A stretch of DNA of 64,000 bases from JADJPO01 sp963825645 (GTDB lineage Bacteria; Actinomycetota; Actinomycetes; Actinomycetales; Kineosporiaceae), in NCBI GenBank assembly GCA_963825645.1, contig CAWGTT010000004.1, forward strand, positions 62,001-126,000. Reading direction: 5' to 3'. Shown piece by piece: positions 16,988 through 26,230 of this stretch. The position numbers and the translations under genes are program-made. The notes under the pieces were generated by a model. It had not been told where the DNA came from. It saw nothing but the letters and a program-made list of their open reading frames with translations, and ran no database searches. Each line of letters starts with the position of its first letter. Within the stretch, counting starts at the first letter, position 1.

Positions 16988-19294
16988 ATGGCCAGGGCGA
17001 GGCGGCGTCCGGGGAATCTGCCCGCGGAGGTGACCACGTTCGTCGGCCGTCGCCGCGAGCTCGCCGAACTGCGGTCCAGGCTGAGCACGGCCCGGGTGGT
17101 CATCCTGGTCGGGCCCGGCGGGGTGGGCAAGACCCGCCTGGCGATCCGGGTCGCGACCGATCTCGCTCGGGGGTTCGGGGACGGTGCCTGGCTGATCGGC
17201 CTGGCGCAGGTTCGTGACCCGGCGCTGGTCGCCCACTCCGCGGGGGCGGCCTTGGGACTGCGAGACCACGCGGCTGTCGGGGGCACGACGGCGCTGCTGC
17301 GTTCCTTCCTGGCGGACAAGGAACTGCTCCTGGTGGTGGACAACTGCGAGCACGTGCTCGCGGCGGCCGCGCAGCTGGTCACCGAGATCGTCGAGGCCGC
17401 GCCCGAGGTGCGCGTGGTCGCCACCAGCCGCGAGCCGCTGTCGGTGCCGGGCGAGTACGTGCTGCCGGTGCCGCCCCTGGAGCTGCCGGCGGCCGACCAG
17501 CCGCTGCACGAGCTGGCCCAGAACGAGGCGGTCACGCTGTTCGCCCAGCGGGCGGAGGCGGCGTCGGGCAGCTTCGCGCTGACCGCCGCCAACCAGGCGG
17601 CCGTCGTGGGCCTGTGTCGCCGGTTGGACGGCCTGCCGCTGGCGATCGAGCTGGCCGCGGTCCGCACCCGGGTCCTGGCTCCGCAGCAGATCCTGCAGCA
17701 TCTGACTGACCGGTTCGGCGTGTTGGCTGCGGGTGGTGGGGCCGCCCTGCCGCGCCACCAGACGCTGCGGACCACCCTCGACTGGAGTCATGACCTGCTG
17801 GATGCGGACGAACGGATGCTGCTGAGACGGCTGTCCGTGTTCGCCGGACGCTTCACTTTGGACGACGTCGAGGGGGTCTGCGCCGGTGAGGACCTGCCGG
17901 CGTCCCGGGTCCTGGGCCTGTTGTCCTCGCTGGTCGACAAGTCCCTGGTCACCAAGCAGGATGCGCGGGCGGTCGCCGTCCATCGCCTGCACGAGACCAC
18001 GCGCGAGTACGCCCGGCTGAAGCTGCAGGGCGCCGGAGAGGCCGACGTCCTGGCCGAACGTTGCGCCGAGTACTACGCGCAGCGGTGTTACCGCCGCGCC
18101 CCCGAGGCCCGGTACCGGCTGGTCGAGTGGCTCGAGTGGCTCGATCTGGAGATCGACAACATCCGCGCCGTCCTGCAGGGGTGCCTGTCCCGCGCCGACG
18201 CCCAGCGGGGCGCCGATCTCGCCGCGTCCCTGAGCTGGTACTGGATCACCCGGGCGACCACCGAAGGCGCGCACTGGTTGGACCTGGTGCTCCAGGTGGC
18301 CCCCGCGGACTCGGCCGAGGCGCCGCCGCACGCCGGGGCCCACTTCATGCGGGGCTTCCTCGCCGTGCTGCAGGCCGACCCGACCACGGCCGGACTTGAG
18401 CTGCAGCGCGCGGCCACCGCGGCCCGCGACACAGACCAGGTACGCCTCCTGGCCGAATCACTGGCGATGGGCTCGGTCGCGGCCAACATGGCCGGCGACC
18501 GCGGCACCGGACGGCGCCTGCTGCGCCAGGCCGGGGCCGTCGTCACCCGCCTCGACGACCTCCCGGCCCGACTCGCCCTGCTCCAGGCGCGGGCCGTCGA
18601 CGGCTTCGTCGACGGCGACCTCGACACCTTCCGCTCCGCCTCGGCCGAGGGCGCCCGCCGCAGTCGCGCCGCCGGTGACCTCTACACCCTGCAGATCTGG
18701 CTGATGAACCAGGGATTCGCCGCACTCACCGCGGACACCGGCGAGGACCCCGAGCCGCCGCTCACCGAAGCGCTCCGGATCGCCCAGCAGATCGACGATC
18801 GGCTCGCCCAGTCCTATCTGTTCGCCGCCCTCGGATGCCACGCCGCAGCCACCGGTGAACCCCACCGCGCGGCCACCCTGTTCGGGGCCTCCGACGTCCT
18901 GCGCGGTTACACCGGCGCCCGCGTCAACGCGATCCTCGCGCCCCTGCTCGCCGTGGCCACCGAGAACACCCGAACCGCTCTCGGCGGCTCGATATACGAC
19001 ACCCGGTACGAGGAAGGACGTCGGTCCGGCCGCCACGCCACGGTCGGGGTGGCCCTGCGCGAACCCGCGCGCCGTCCCGCCAGAGCGGCCTTCGACGCCC
19101 AGGCCTCGCCATTGGCCAAACGCGAGACCGAGGTGGCCCACCTGGTCGCCGACGGCCTGACGAACAGACAGATCGGAACCCGGCTGTTCATCTCCGAAAG
19201 AACCGTCGAGAACCACGTCCGCCACATCATGGACAAGCTCGGATTCACCTCACGCACCCAGATCGCCGGGTGGATCGCCAACCCCGACTCATAG
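16988..19294 (+). CDS. Large LuxR-type transcriptional regulator with N-terminal STAND ATPase
   Basis: A 768-residue regulator. Near the N terminus VGRRRELAELRSRL and GPGGVGKTRLAIRVA (Walker A, about residues 42-50) begin an NB-ARC/AfsR-like ATPase with LLVVDNCEH (Walker B), VVATSREPL and GLPLAIELAA. A helical TPR-like middle follows. The C terminus has a LuxR HTH (TEVAHLVADGLTNRQIGTRLF, then ERTVENHVRHIMDKLG). Such proteins sense a ligand or protein, oligomerise with ATP and activate transcription. It is divergent from the DUF4162/DUF4386 pair and probably controls it or itself. Confidence 0.92.
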   Translation: MARARRRPGNLPAEVTTFVGRRRELAELRSRLSTARVVILVGPGGVGKTRLAIRVATDLARGFGDGAWLIGLAQVRDPALVAHSAGAALGLRDHAAVGGTTALLRSFLADKELLLVVDNCEHVLAAAAQLVTEIVEAAPEVRVVATSREPLSVPGEYVLPVPPLELPAADQPLHELAQNEAVTLFAQRAEAASGSFALTAANQAAVVGLCRRLDGLPLAIELAAVRTRVLAPQQILQHLTDRFGVLAAGGGAALPRHQTLRTTLDWSHDLLDADERMLLRRLSVFAGRFTLDDVEGVCAGEDLPASRVLGLLSSLVDKSLVTKQDARAVAVHRLHETTREYARLKLQGAGEADVLAERCAEYYAQRCYRRAPEARYRLVEWLEWLDLEIDNIRAVLQGCLSRADAQRGADLAASLSWYWITRATTEGAHWLDLVLQVAPADSAEAPPHAGAHFMRGFLAVLQADPTTAGLELQRAATAARDTDQVRLLAESLAMGSVAANMAGDRGTGRRLLRQAGAVVTRLDDLPARLALLQARAVDGFVDGDLDTFRSASAEGARRSRAAGDLYTLQIWLMNQGFAALTADTGEDPEPPLTEALRIAQQIDDRLAQSYLFAALGCHAAATGEPHRAATLFGASDVLRGYTGARVNAILAPLLAVATENTRTALGGSIYDTRYEEGRRSGRHATVGVALREPARRPARAAFDAQASPLAKRETEVAHLVADGLTNRQIGTRLFISERTVENHVRHIMDKLGFTSRTQIAGWIANPDS

Positions 19295-19508
19295 ACCGAC
19301 ACCCCCGGGGACGCGCAGCGGCTGAACGCCCCTCTCGAACAACCGAGTTCGTCCCCCTCTCAAGATCACACGCCACGATCGGACGTCCGCCCTAGCCGTC
19401 GGCCAGGGGCTCGATCGCAGTCGGCGGCTCGGATACTCCCGGAGTCAAACTCGATCACAAACCCACCGCCACCGTCGACACGCCCCAGGTCACAAGGGGT
19501 CTGACTGC

Positions 19509-20054
19509 TTATGGACGAACAGAGCCTCGCGTGGTGCTTGCTGCGGCCATGGCTGCCTCGAGGATCCGCGAACGGTGGATCACGACGTCGGTGTCGGTGA
19601 GATTGCGGACGGGGCGCCAGATGGCGCCGAGGACCGCGGCGGCCGAGACCTGTTCACCCCGTCGTCTGTTTCCCGCGAGCAGGTGACGCATCTTCGTGTT
19701 GTTCGCCATGAGGCGGGCCCCCACAACCGTGTGACTCAGCACCGACTTGTCGCCATCAATCCAGATCGCCACTCGGCGGTGCGCGGCAAGCGCATCGAAG
19801 TAGCGACCGAGCAACTCCCGGACCCCGTCTGGCCAGTCGGGAGCAACAGGACTCCCGGCGATCTCGTCGAGGGCGTCCAGGAGAGGTGACGCCAGCTCGA
19901 TCAGCAGGCTTTCCTTGGTTGCGAAGTGGTAAGTGAACGCGGCCTTGCTCATGCCTGCGCTCTCGACAATGGCCGAGACCGGCGTGCCGTCGTACCCGGC
20001 CCGGCTGAAGGCGTCCAGGGCCGCTTCGAGGAGGTCCTGGCGTCGACTCGTCAT
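19509..20054 (-). CDS. TetR-family transcriptional repressor
   Basis: A 181-residue TetR regulator: the HTH lies at about residues 8-50 (AALDAFSRAGYDGTPVSAIVESAGMSK followed by AAFTYHFATKESLL). The C-terminal ligand domain is helical. The ATG at 20054 has a GGAGACC site. It is divergent from a run of small membrane-protein genes and a palindromic site lies between them, so autoregulation and repression of those genes is likely. Confidence 0.92.
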   Translation of the reverse strand: MTSRRQDLLEAALDAFSRAGYDGTPVSAIVESAGMSKAAFTYHFATKESLLIELASPLLDALDEIAGSPVAPDWPDGVRELLGRYFDALAAHRRVAIWIDGDKSVLSHTVVGARLMANNTKMRHLLAGNRRRGEQVSAAAVLGAIWRPVRNLTDTDVVIHRSRILEAAMAAASTTRGSVRP

Positions 20055-20166
20055 GAGGGTCTCCGGTCGGTCAGGCGAGCACGACCGTGAAGTGGTGCCC
20101 GCGCCGGGTTCTGGCGGGTCGCGTGCAGAGCCGTCTCGCTGTGACGGTCATCTCAGCCCAACCTCT

Positions 20167-20184
20167 ACTGGACGTACGTACAGT
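20167..20184. promoter_or_regulatory. Probable TetR operator
   Basis: The 18-bp sequence ACTGGACGTACGTACAGT is a near-perfect palindrome (8 of 9 pairs) centred between 20175 and 20176. It lies in the divergent region between the tetR gene and the first membrane-protein gene, and is directly followed by a TATAAG that could serve as a -10 element on the plus strand. Size and position are those expected of a TetR-family operator. Confidence 0.65.
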
Positions 20185-20280
20185 ATAAGTGTCTCTCCAG
20201 TGCGAGGCGAACCGTCTCCCCAACGGGCCCGTCTCCCGGTGCCCTGCTGAGCGTCCAGAGGAATGGGAGGGGTCGAGGCC

Positions 20281-20739
20281 ATGTATGACGAGTCTCCGGT
20301 GAACGTCAGGATCAGGCTCGCAGGATTGTGGACGTCGATGCTGTTCGTCTTCGCCTACGTCGATCTGTTCAGCCTCTACCGCGAGGACGTTCGTGCGGAT
20401 CTGGAGGCCGGGACGCTGGGCGGTTTCACGGTTGGTGACACCTTCCTGCTCGCGACCACGGCCTACGTGCTCGTCCCTGCACTCATGGTGTTCCTCTCAC
20501 TGGTCCTGGCCGCGAGGGTCGTCCGGATCGCCACCATCGTGCTCGCCATCGCCTACGCGCTGACCTGTGTCGGCGGCGCGATTGGTGAGCGGCCGTACTA
20601 CCTCCTGGGAACCGTCGTGGAGGTCCTCCTGCTGACCGGCGTCGTCTCCACGGCGTGGCGGTGGCCGAGAAGGGCCTCGGCGCCCGCCTCGCGGGGCGTC
20701 GGCGGCACCGTCACGGCCAGGACGCCACCAGCTCCCTGA
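20281..20739 (+). CDS. Small four-helix membrane protein
   Basis: A 152-residue membrane protein with about four hydrophobic segments (including SMLFVFAYVDLFSLYR and TFLLATTAYVLVPALMVFL). It resembles the small DUF6326-like actinobacterial membrane proteins, but I am not certain of the family. The ATG at 20281 was chosen over one 18 bp upstream because a GAGG site precedes it. First gene of the run downstream of the TetR operator. Confidence 0.72.
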   Translation: MYDESPVNVRIRLAGLWTSMLFVFAYVDLFSLYREDVRADLEAGTLGGFTVGDTFLLATTAYVLVPALMVFLSLVLAARVVRIATIVLAIAYALTCVGGAIGERPYYLLGTVVEVLLLTGVVSTAWRWPRRASAPASRGVGGTVTARTPPAP

Positions 20740-20775
20740 CACCGACGCTCGGGACTGCCGACGAGAGGTGGAGCA

Positions 20776-21468
20776 ATGAACGCGGACACCGACCTCACAT
20801 CCGCCAAGAGGATCGGCACAGGAATGGCTCTCATCGCGTTCCCCGCTGTGTGGGTGTTCGCGTTCGCGGTCCATCCAGACCTGCTGCGCCCCCGGCTGCT
20901 CGGGCCCGAGGAGCTCATCGAAAGGGCTCACGGCAACGATCTGCTCCAGTTCGCGCACGTCCTGGTCACGCTGAACACGGCGCTGCTGATCGTCATCGCC
21001 GTGCACTTCATGAGGCTCCTCGACGGTACGCGTTTCGCCCGGGCCGGCTTCATCGGTGCGGGCCTGGCCGTCCTGGGCGCCTGCCTGCTCGCAGCGGACA
21101 AGGGGGCGATGTGCCTGACGATGAGTGCCCTGGACACGCTGCCAGCCAAGGACTTCGACCAGATGATGCCCGGCCTGGTGGCGATCTTCTCCTTCAAGGG
21201 GTGGATGGCGCTGGTCTGGGGCATGGTGTTCGGGCCGCTGGGTGTGGTGATCCAGACGATCGGGATGTGGAAGGCGAGGCTCTTTCCTGTCTGGCAGCTG
21301 GGGCTGCTGGCGGGCAGCCTGCTGTTCATCGCCTTCCCCGACGGCGCCGAGATCATCAACCTCGTCGCTGCCGTCGCCATGGCGATCGCGCTGGTTCCGT
21401 ACGGCTTCTCACTGATCACTGCCTCCCGGTCCCGAACCGGCCACGTTGTGGCCGCAGGGGCCGGGTGA
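20776..21468 (+). CDS. Seven-helix membrane protein, DUF4386-like
   Basis: A 230-residue protein with about seven hydrophobic helices, no obvious catalytic residues and a cytoplasmic basic tail. A GGTGGAG site precedes the ATG. Organisation (short loop, long conserved helix pair, FPDGAEIINLVAA near the end) is like the neighbouring DUF4386 proteins. Probably co-transcribed with the genes on both sides. Function unknown. Confidence 0.75.
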   Translation: MNADTDLTSAKRIGTGMALIAFPAVWVFAFAVHPDLLRPRLLGPEELIERAHGNDLLQFAHVLVTLNTALLIVIAVHFMRLLDGTRFARAGFIGAGLAVLGACLLAADKGAMCLTMSALDTLPAKDFDQMMPGLVAIFSFKGWMALVWGMVFGPLGVVIQTIGMWKARLFPVWQLGLLAGSLLFIAFPDGAEIINLVAAVAMAIALVPYGFSLITASRSRTGHVVAAGAG

Positions 21469-21501
21469 CATGTGGCCCTTCAACGACTCGAGGAGGTCGA
21501 G

Positions 21502-22260
21502 ATGACCCCGACAAAGACAGCCACGGTGCTGACCACTGGTGCGCAGGCGAAGAACCCGCAGCGGATGGGCGGTATCGCCGCACTGGCAGGGGCAGCCACG
21601 AATCTCCTGGGCCTCGTGGTCTTCGTGGCTCTCCTTCTGCCCAAGGGACTCGGCGACGCGGATGCCGATCCCGGCACGGTCGTGGCGCTCCTCGCGGAGA
21701 ACGAGACGGCCATGCGCGCCTGGTATCTGATCATCTATTTGGTCTTCGGCGGGTGCCTGATCTTCCTATCGCTCGCGCTGTTCGAACGGTTGCGGACCGC
21801 CTCGCCCGTGATGGCCCAGGTAGTGACGATCGTCGGACTGATCTATGCCGTCCTGGTCATCGTGATCGGCACTCTGTCGATCACCGATCTGAACACCGTG
21901 GTCCGACTCGAGGGCGAGAACCCGGCCCAGGCCGCGGCGGTCTACACGACGCTCACGTCGGTCGAAACCGGGTTGGGTGCGGGCGGCGGGGAAACGATCG
22001 TTGTTGCCCTGTGGCTCCTCCTGCTCAGCTGGACAGCGCTGCAAGCACGAGCACTCCCCAGGCTGCTCAACTACCTTGGTCTGCTCCTCGGGGGCGTGGG
22101 CATCCTCTCGGTCGTCCTGAACTCCCTTCCCCTGATGTGCGCCAACGGGCTGGCACTCATCATCTGGTTCGGCTGGCTCGGGATCGCCATGCTGCGCGGC
22201 CGTCCCGGCCGTACGGCCGCGGACGTCTCATCGATCAAACCTGGGAGAGACCATGACTGA
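21502..22260 (+). CDS. DUF4386-like membrane protein
   Basis: A 252-residue membrane protein with about six helices. It begins MTPTKTATVLTTGAQ after a strong GAGGAGG site; the same frame is open 30 bp further upstream but without such a site. The central LIYLVFGGCLIFLSLALFER and C-terminal helices resemble the neighbouring paralogues. Its stop overlaps the next start by 8 bp, showing an operon. Confidence 0.75.
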   Translation: MTPTKTATVLTTGAQAKNPQRMGGIAALAGAATNLLGLVVFVALLLPKGLGDADADPGTVVALLAENETAMRAWYLIIYLVFGGCLIFLSLALFERLRTASPVMAQVVTIVGLIYAVLVIVIGTLSITDLNTVVRLEGENPAQAAAVYTTLTSVETGLGAGGGETIVVALWLLLLSWTALQARALPRLLNYLGLLLGGVGILSVVLNSLPLMCANGLALIIWFGWLGIAMLRGRPGRTAADVSSIKPGRDHD

Positions 22261-22996
22261 CACCCTCGCCCCGACGGCACCGGCCGCAGTGGGCACTCAG
22301 CTGCGACGTACGGCCCGAACCACCGGGGCCCTCTACCTTGCGTTCTTCGTCGCAGGGATCCTCGGAACCTTTGTCGTCCGCGGGCAGCTCTTCGTCGGCG
22401 ACGACCCCGGCGCCACCCTGTCCAACCTCACCGGCCACGAGACGCTGGCCCGGTTCGACATCGCTCTCGAGCTCGCCGTCGTCGTCACCCAGGCCCTGAC
22501 AGCGGTCTGGTTCTACCGGCTGTTCCGCGGCGTCGACAGCTTCGCCGCGGCAGCGCTCGTCCTGTTCGGGATGGTCAACGCGACGGCCATTCTCGGCAGC
22601 GCGGCGCTGCTCGCCACCGCGCACCAGGTGGCCACGGACACGACCCTGACCGTCACCGGCGGCACGGCGGCCACCGTCCAGCTGCTCTACGTCGCCAGCG
22701 GTCACCTCTGGGCAGTCGCCGCGGTCTTCTTCGGACTGTGGCTGATCCCGATGGGCTGGCTCGTCCTGCGCTCGCGCTGGCAGCCCCAGATCCTCGGATG
22801 GCTCCTCGTGGTCGCCGGGATCGGGTACCTGCTCAGCGCCTTCACCGCCTACCTGCTCCCCACCGCCGACCTGCTCACCCAGCTCCTCACCCTGCCCTCC
22901 ATCGTGGCCGAGCTGTGGATCATGGGGTACCTGCTCACCATCGGCGTCCACGACCGCACACCCGAACCGGCGGCACCGACCGCGCTCACGCACTGA
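22253..22996 (+). CDS. DUF4386-family membrane protein
   Basis: A 247-residue protein with the DUF4386 pattern: RTTGALYLAFFVAGILGTF at the N terminus, ATLSNLTGHETLARFDIALEL after the first helix, and a late LGWLLVVAGIGYLLSAF helix. The start overlaps the previous stop (ATGACTGA), so expression is coupled. No biochemical function is known for this family. Confidence 0.85.
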   Translation: MTDTLAPTAPAAVGTQLRRTARTTGALYLAFFVAGILGTFVVRGQLFVGDDPGATLSNLTGHETLARFDIALELAVVVTQALTAVWFYRLFRGVDSFAAAALVLFGMVNATAILGSAALLATAHQVATDTTLTVTGGTAATVQLLYVASGHLWAVAAVFFGLWLIPMGWLVLRSRWQPQILGWLLVVAGIGYLLSAFTAYLLPTADLLTQLLTLPSIVAELWIMGYLLTIGVHDRTPEPAAPTALTH

Positions 22997-23024
22997 GACG
23001 ACGCGGCACCCACCGCGCCGCGAC

Positions 23025-23879
23025 ATGGAGGCTGCCATCAGTACCGAACCGGCGCCCCGCCAGGACGCCCTCAGCGACAGAACCGCGGCCACCCTGTGGG
23101 ACCGCGAGGGCGACGTCGCTCGGCCCGCGCCGGAGCGAGTTGACGTGCGCGGCGAGATGGAGCAGGGCGGGGTGAGTCCGCCCTACCGTCGCACGGCCAC
23201 CGTCGTCGGGGTTCTCCTGATCGTCTGTACGGTCGCAAGCATCCTGAGCGTCGCGCCGCTGGGTTCCATGCTGGACAGTCCCGTCGACCTGGCGCGACTG
23301 GCAGCAAACGACGATCGGGTGGTGCTGTCGGCAATGATCGAGTTCGTCGCGGCAGCGACCGGCGCCGGCATCGCGGTAGCGCTCTACCCGGTGCTTCGTG
23401 GTCACGGCCGCGGCCTGGCGTTCGGGGCCGCGGCCGCACGCCTGGCCGCGGGCGTGCTGGTACTCATCGGCACTCTCGGCCTCCTGGCACTCCTCACGCT
23501 GGCCCAGGAGTCCGTGGGCGCGGGTTCGACCACCAGCGCCGGGAACGACGCTTCCGTACAGGTCCTGCTGGCCGTGCGGGACTGGGTGACGAACTTCGTG
23601 GTCTCACTGCCGTTCCTGCTCGGCGCCGGGATGTACTACTACCTGATGTACCGCTCGGCCGTCGTCCCGAGATGGCTGTCGGGGTGGGGCCTGCTCGGGG
23701 TCGCGGTGTCGCTGGTGGCCACCCTCTACTCCGGATTCACCCAGGACTTCGGGTTCTCCACCGTCAGCACCGCCCTGAACGCCCCCATCGCGCTGCAAGA
23801 GATGGTGCTGGCCGTGTGGCTGATCGCCAGGGGGTTCCGTTGGCAGGCTCGGCCCGCGCCAGCAGGACGGCGGTCGTAG
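23025..23879 (+). CDS. DUF4386-family membrane protein with hydrophilic N terminus
   Basis: A 284-residue protein. About 55 polar residues precede six or so helices that closely match the gene at 15897-16610 (AGIAVALYPVLRGHGRGLAFG; MYYYLMYRSAVVPRWLSGWG). The ATG at 23025 has no good ribosome-binding site; starts at 23157 or 23172 would remove most of the polar extension and leave a protein of normal family size. Confidence 0.8.
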   Translation: MEAAISTEPAPRQDALSDRTAATLWDREGDVARPAPERVDVRGEMEQGGVSPPYRRTATVVGVLLIVCTVASILSVAPLGSMLDSPVDLARLAANDDRVVLSAMIEFVAAATGAGIAVALYPVLRGHGRGLAFGAAAARLAAGVLVLIGTLGLLALLTLAQESVGAGSTTSAGNDASVQVLLAVRDWVTNFVVSLPFLLGAGMYYYLMYRSAVVPRWLSGWGLLGVAVSLVATLYSGFTQDFGFSTVSTALNAPIALQEMVLAVWLIARGFRWQARPAPAGRRS

Positions 23880-23882
23880 GCC

Positions 23883-24563
23883 ATGGGATCGAATGCACCC
23901 CGGCTCCGTCGGGCAGCAGGGTACGCGGCCTTGTACATAGCGGCCGCCTACCTCGCGGCAATCCCGTACTTCGTCTTCGTCGTGGACTACCCCAGCGCCA
24001 CCGACCCGCAGGACCAGGTCGCGCTGTTCGCGGACCACCACACGAGCATGTACCTCATGCACCTCGTCTCATTCGAGCTGGTCGCCCTCGCACTGATCGT
24101 GGTGACCCTCGGAGTGCATCAGCACCTCCAGGAGCATGCTCCTGCCACGATCCAGGTGGCGTCCGTGGTCGGGCTGGTTCGTGCCACGCTGCTTCTGGGC
24201 AGCGTCATGGTCTTCGACCACGGCATGGCCGTGGTAGTGGACCAGCACGCCAGTGATCCGCGGCAGGCGGCGGCCACGTGGCAGGCGATCGGGCCGATCG
24301 CCGACGCGTTGGGTGGAACCGGAGGGGACGTCCTCGGCGGTGTGTGGTTCGTGCTGGTGAGCTGGGTGGCGCTGCGTTCGGGGGTGTTCCCGCGTGCCCT
24401 GAACTGGCTCGGCCTCGGAGTCGGTACCGCCGCGCTGCTCTCGGCGGTGCCCGGTCTGAGCGTTCTGGAAGTCATCGTCGGCCTGCTACAGATCATGTGG
24501 TTCCTCTGGTTCGGAATCGTCACGGCAAGAGCCAGATCGACAAAGCCGCTCGCAAACGCCTGA
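23883..24563 (+). CDS. DUF4386-like membrane protein, last of the run
   Basis: A 226-residue protein with about six helices (AALYIAAAYLAAIPYFVFVV, FELVALALIVVTLGV and a final IMWFLWFGIVTARARS). It begins 3 bp after the previous stop, so it belongs to the same operon. Function unknown; it closes the set of small membrane proteins that starts at 20281. Confidence 0.78.
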   Translation: MGSNAPRLRRAAGYAALYIAAAYLAAIPYFVFVVDYPSATDPQDQVALFADHHTSMYLMHLVSFELVALALIVVTLGVHQHLQEHAPATIQVASVVGLVRATLLLGSVMVFDHGMAVVVDQHASDPRQAAATWQAIGPIADALGGTGGDVLGGVWFVLVSWVALRSGVFPRALNWLGLGVGTAALLSAVPGLSVLEVIVGLLQIMWFLWFGIVTARARSTKPLANA

Positions 24564-24639
24564 TCTCGCCCAAGCGGCTGCCATTCGGCAGCACAGCTGA
24601 CCCTGGGCTGCCCCATTCATTCCGGACACCTGACTATTG

Positions 24640-24960
24640 GGGTCTTCAGGCGACTGCGGGCTTTCCGTAGTTGGACCGTGGGCATGTAGCCGTGCAAGTA
24701 GTCCTGGCGAAGCTGAAGAAGTTCGGGGCGTCGGTGGCCGGGTCGCGTCTCATTCGAACTCCACCTCCGGCAGCGGCGAGGCACCCGTGTCGGTGATGTG
24801 CGCCTAGGCGTGCATGAAGTCCGGCGAGGTGTGCACGTAGTAGAACGTCGACTCGAAGCCCGCGTGACCCATGTAGCGCGACAGGTAGGACAACATCGCG
24901 GTGACGTCCTTGCCCTGGGCCATCCACCGTTCGATGTTGGCCTAGGCGAGTGGTGGCCGA
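24640..24960 (-). pseudogene. Remnant of tandem tyrosine recombinases
   Basis: On the minus strand a frame reads ANIERWMAQGKDVTAM, SYLSRYMGHAGFESTFYY and VHTSPDFMHA, the C-terminal catalytic part of a tyrosine recombinase (H and Y boxes). It is broken by in-frame TAG codons upstream and after FMHA. An ATGA overlap at 24753 then opens a second frame (MRRDPATDAP) that looks like the start of a following recombinase before it decays. Tandem coupled recombinases of this kind are typical of Tn554-like or recombinase-in-trio elements; only this scar remains. Confidence 0.6.
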
Positions 24961-25370
24961 CAACGACAGCGGCCAAGGTCCACAGCGGTTGCACTTTGCC
25001 TCCAACTCCATATCGGGTCCGTTCCGACTGTCCCTATCAAGGTTTGGGTACTGTGACGAGAGCATCTACTCTCCCCGCCCGCCGATATGGACTGTGAGTC
25101 CGAGCTGTCGATCTCCGCAGCCTGGGATCGACCAATGGCACGTCCCCATCTCCACTCTGGTCACCAGCCACGAGCAGCGCCGCTCCCCGACTGAGCGCCA
25201 TTGCCAACCCCGACTTTGCCGCCCGCAGTATGCCCGCTGGATCCGCCGCCACCGGCCCCATCGACCGCCACTGCCGCGAGTGGCGCGAGCCATTGCCTCT
25301 GCAAACCAATCAAATTCGGGCCCGTCACCCTGGGCACCTATCCTCCCGCCATGGATAACACGCTAGGCGA
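24961..25370. other. Gene-poor stretch
   Basis: About 410 bp with short open frames on both strands but no ribosome-binding site or recognisable protein. I see nothing functional in it. Confidence 0.4.
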
Positions 25371-25559
25371 GTCCGTGCACCGCTCAGGGCAGCGTGGGAC
25401 GCGTTCCAGTCTGATGGCGTCAGCCTGCTCGACCTTTCGCGGCTCGCGGAACAAGCATCGAGTGCACTCGACAACAGCACCGCTCCGCTACATCAGCTGC
25501 TTCGAACCGCGGCCAGCGATCTGAGTTCGCCTACTAAACGATCTGAGTTCGCCTACTAA
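25371..25559 (+). pseudogene. Small protein fragment disturbed by a 22-bp duplication
   Basis: The frame reads AAWDAFQSDGVSLLDLSRL and then AEQASSALDNSTAPLHQLL, convincing helical protein, but it has no start codon in frame and ends in a 22-bp tandem duplication that introduces TAA. With one copy of the duplication the frame would run on through QTSTRTIAKPAHESLAP to a TGA. Probably a broken small gene; function unknown. Confidence 0.3.
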
Positions 25560-25560
25560 A
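25517..25560. repeat. 22-bp perfect tandem duplication
   Basis: Two adjacent identical copies of a 22-bp sequence that starts CGATCTGAG and ends CTACTAAA. The length is not a multiple of three, so it shifts the overlapping frame. Confidence 0.9.
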
Positions 25561-25628
25561 CAAACGAGCACGAGGACCATCGCCAAGCCGGCGCACGAAT
25601 CCTTGGCCCCGTGATGACGGAGATGAAT

Positions 25629-25745
25629 CGCGAAGCGGCAGTATCGCTCATGCCGCGAAGCGGCAGTATCGCTCATGCCGCGAAGCGGCCATACCGCTCA
25701 TGCCGCGAGTAGCGCGGCCTTACGCTTCTGCCGCCGAGCGCGCAA
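25629..25745 (+). repeat. Hairpin-repeat array A
   Basis: Three 25-bp units with the stem GCCGC-GAA-GCGGC and linkers such as AGTATCGCTCAT or CATACCGCTCAT, then a 28-bp unit GCCGCG-AGTAG-CGCGGC and a partial unit. First occurrence of the repeat family in the window. Confidence 0.9.
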
Positions 25746-26230
25746 GACGTGTTTCTATGCCGCTTCGAGGCCGAGGCGGGGTCGCCTCCGGCGACCTCGA
25801 CGTGACGTTCGACGGTCCCTCGAGGCGGTCTGCTGGACCCGGGACTGCGCAGGATGATCCGCGACCCAGATTGAGCGGTTGGGTGCCCGCGCCTCGACCC
25901 GGGCGAGGGGTGCCGGGCGGAGGTCGATGTTCCGCTGGTGCTCGCGAGCCTTGACGCAGCTGTTGCCGCTACGCCCTGGCCGAGGCGTTCGCGCTCGGGT
26001 CGCTGAGGATCATGCCTTGTCGTATGTAGGGCGTGTGGGGAGTTCGCGGCCCCGGTTTCGGGGGAGTTGACCACGGCCGAACCGGGCGAGCGTCTCTGCC
26101 GCCCGCAGGTGGGCGGGCAAGGGCCGCACCATTTGTGTTGACCGTGTTCTTGGCCGCGGCGCAGCATTGCATTGCGCGACCACGACGCCGTGCCCAGGGA
26201 AGCCGGGTGGCCGCGAGCGGGGGCGAGCCT
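25746..26230. other. Gene-poor stretch ahead of the FHA gene
   Basis: About 485 bp. The minus strand and the frame of the downstream gene are open here, but composition and lack of ribosome-binding sites argue against coding. Nothing else recognised. Confidence 0.4.
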
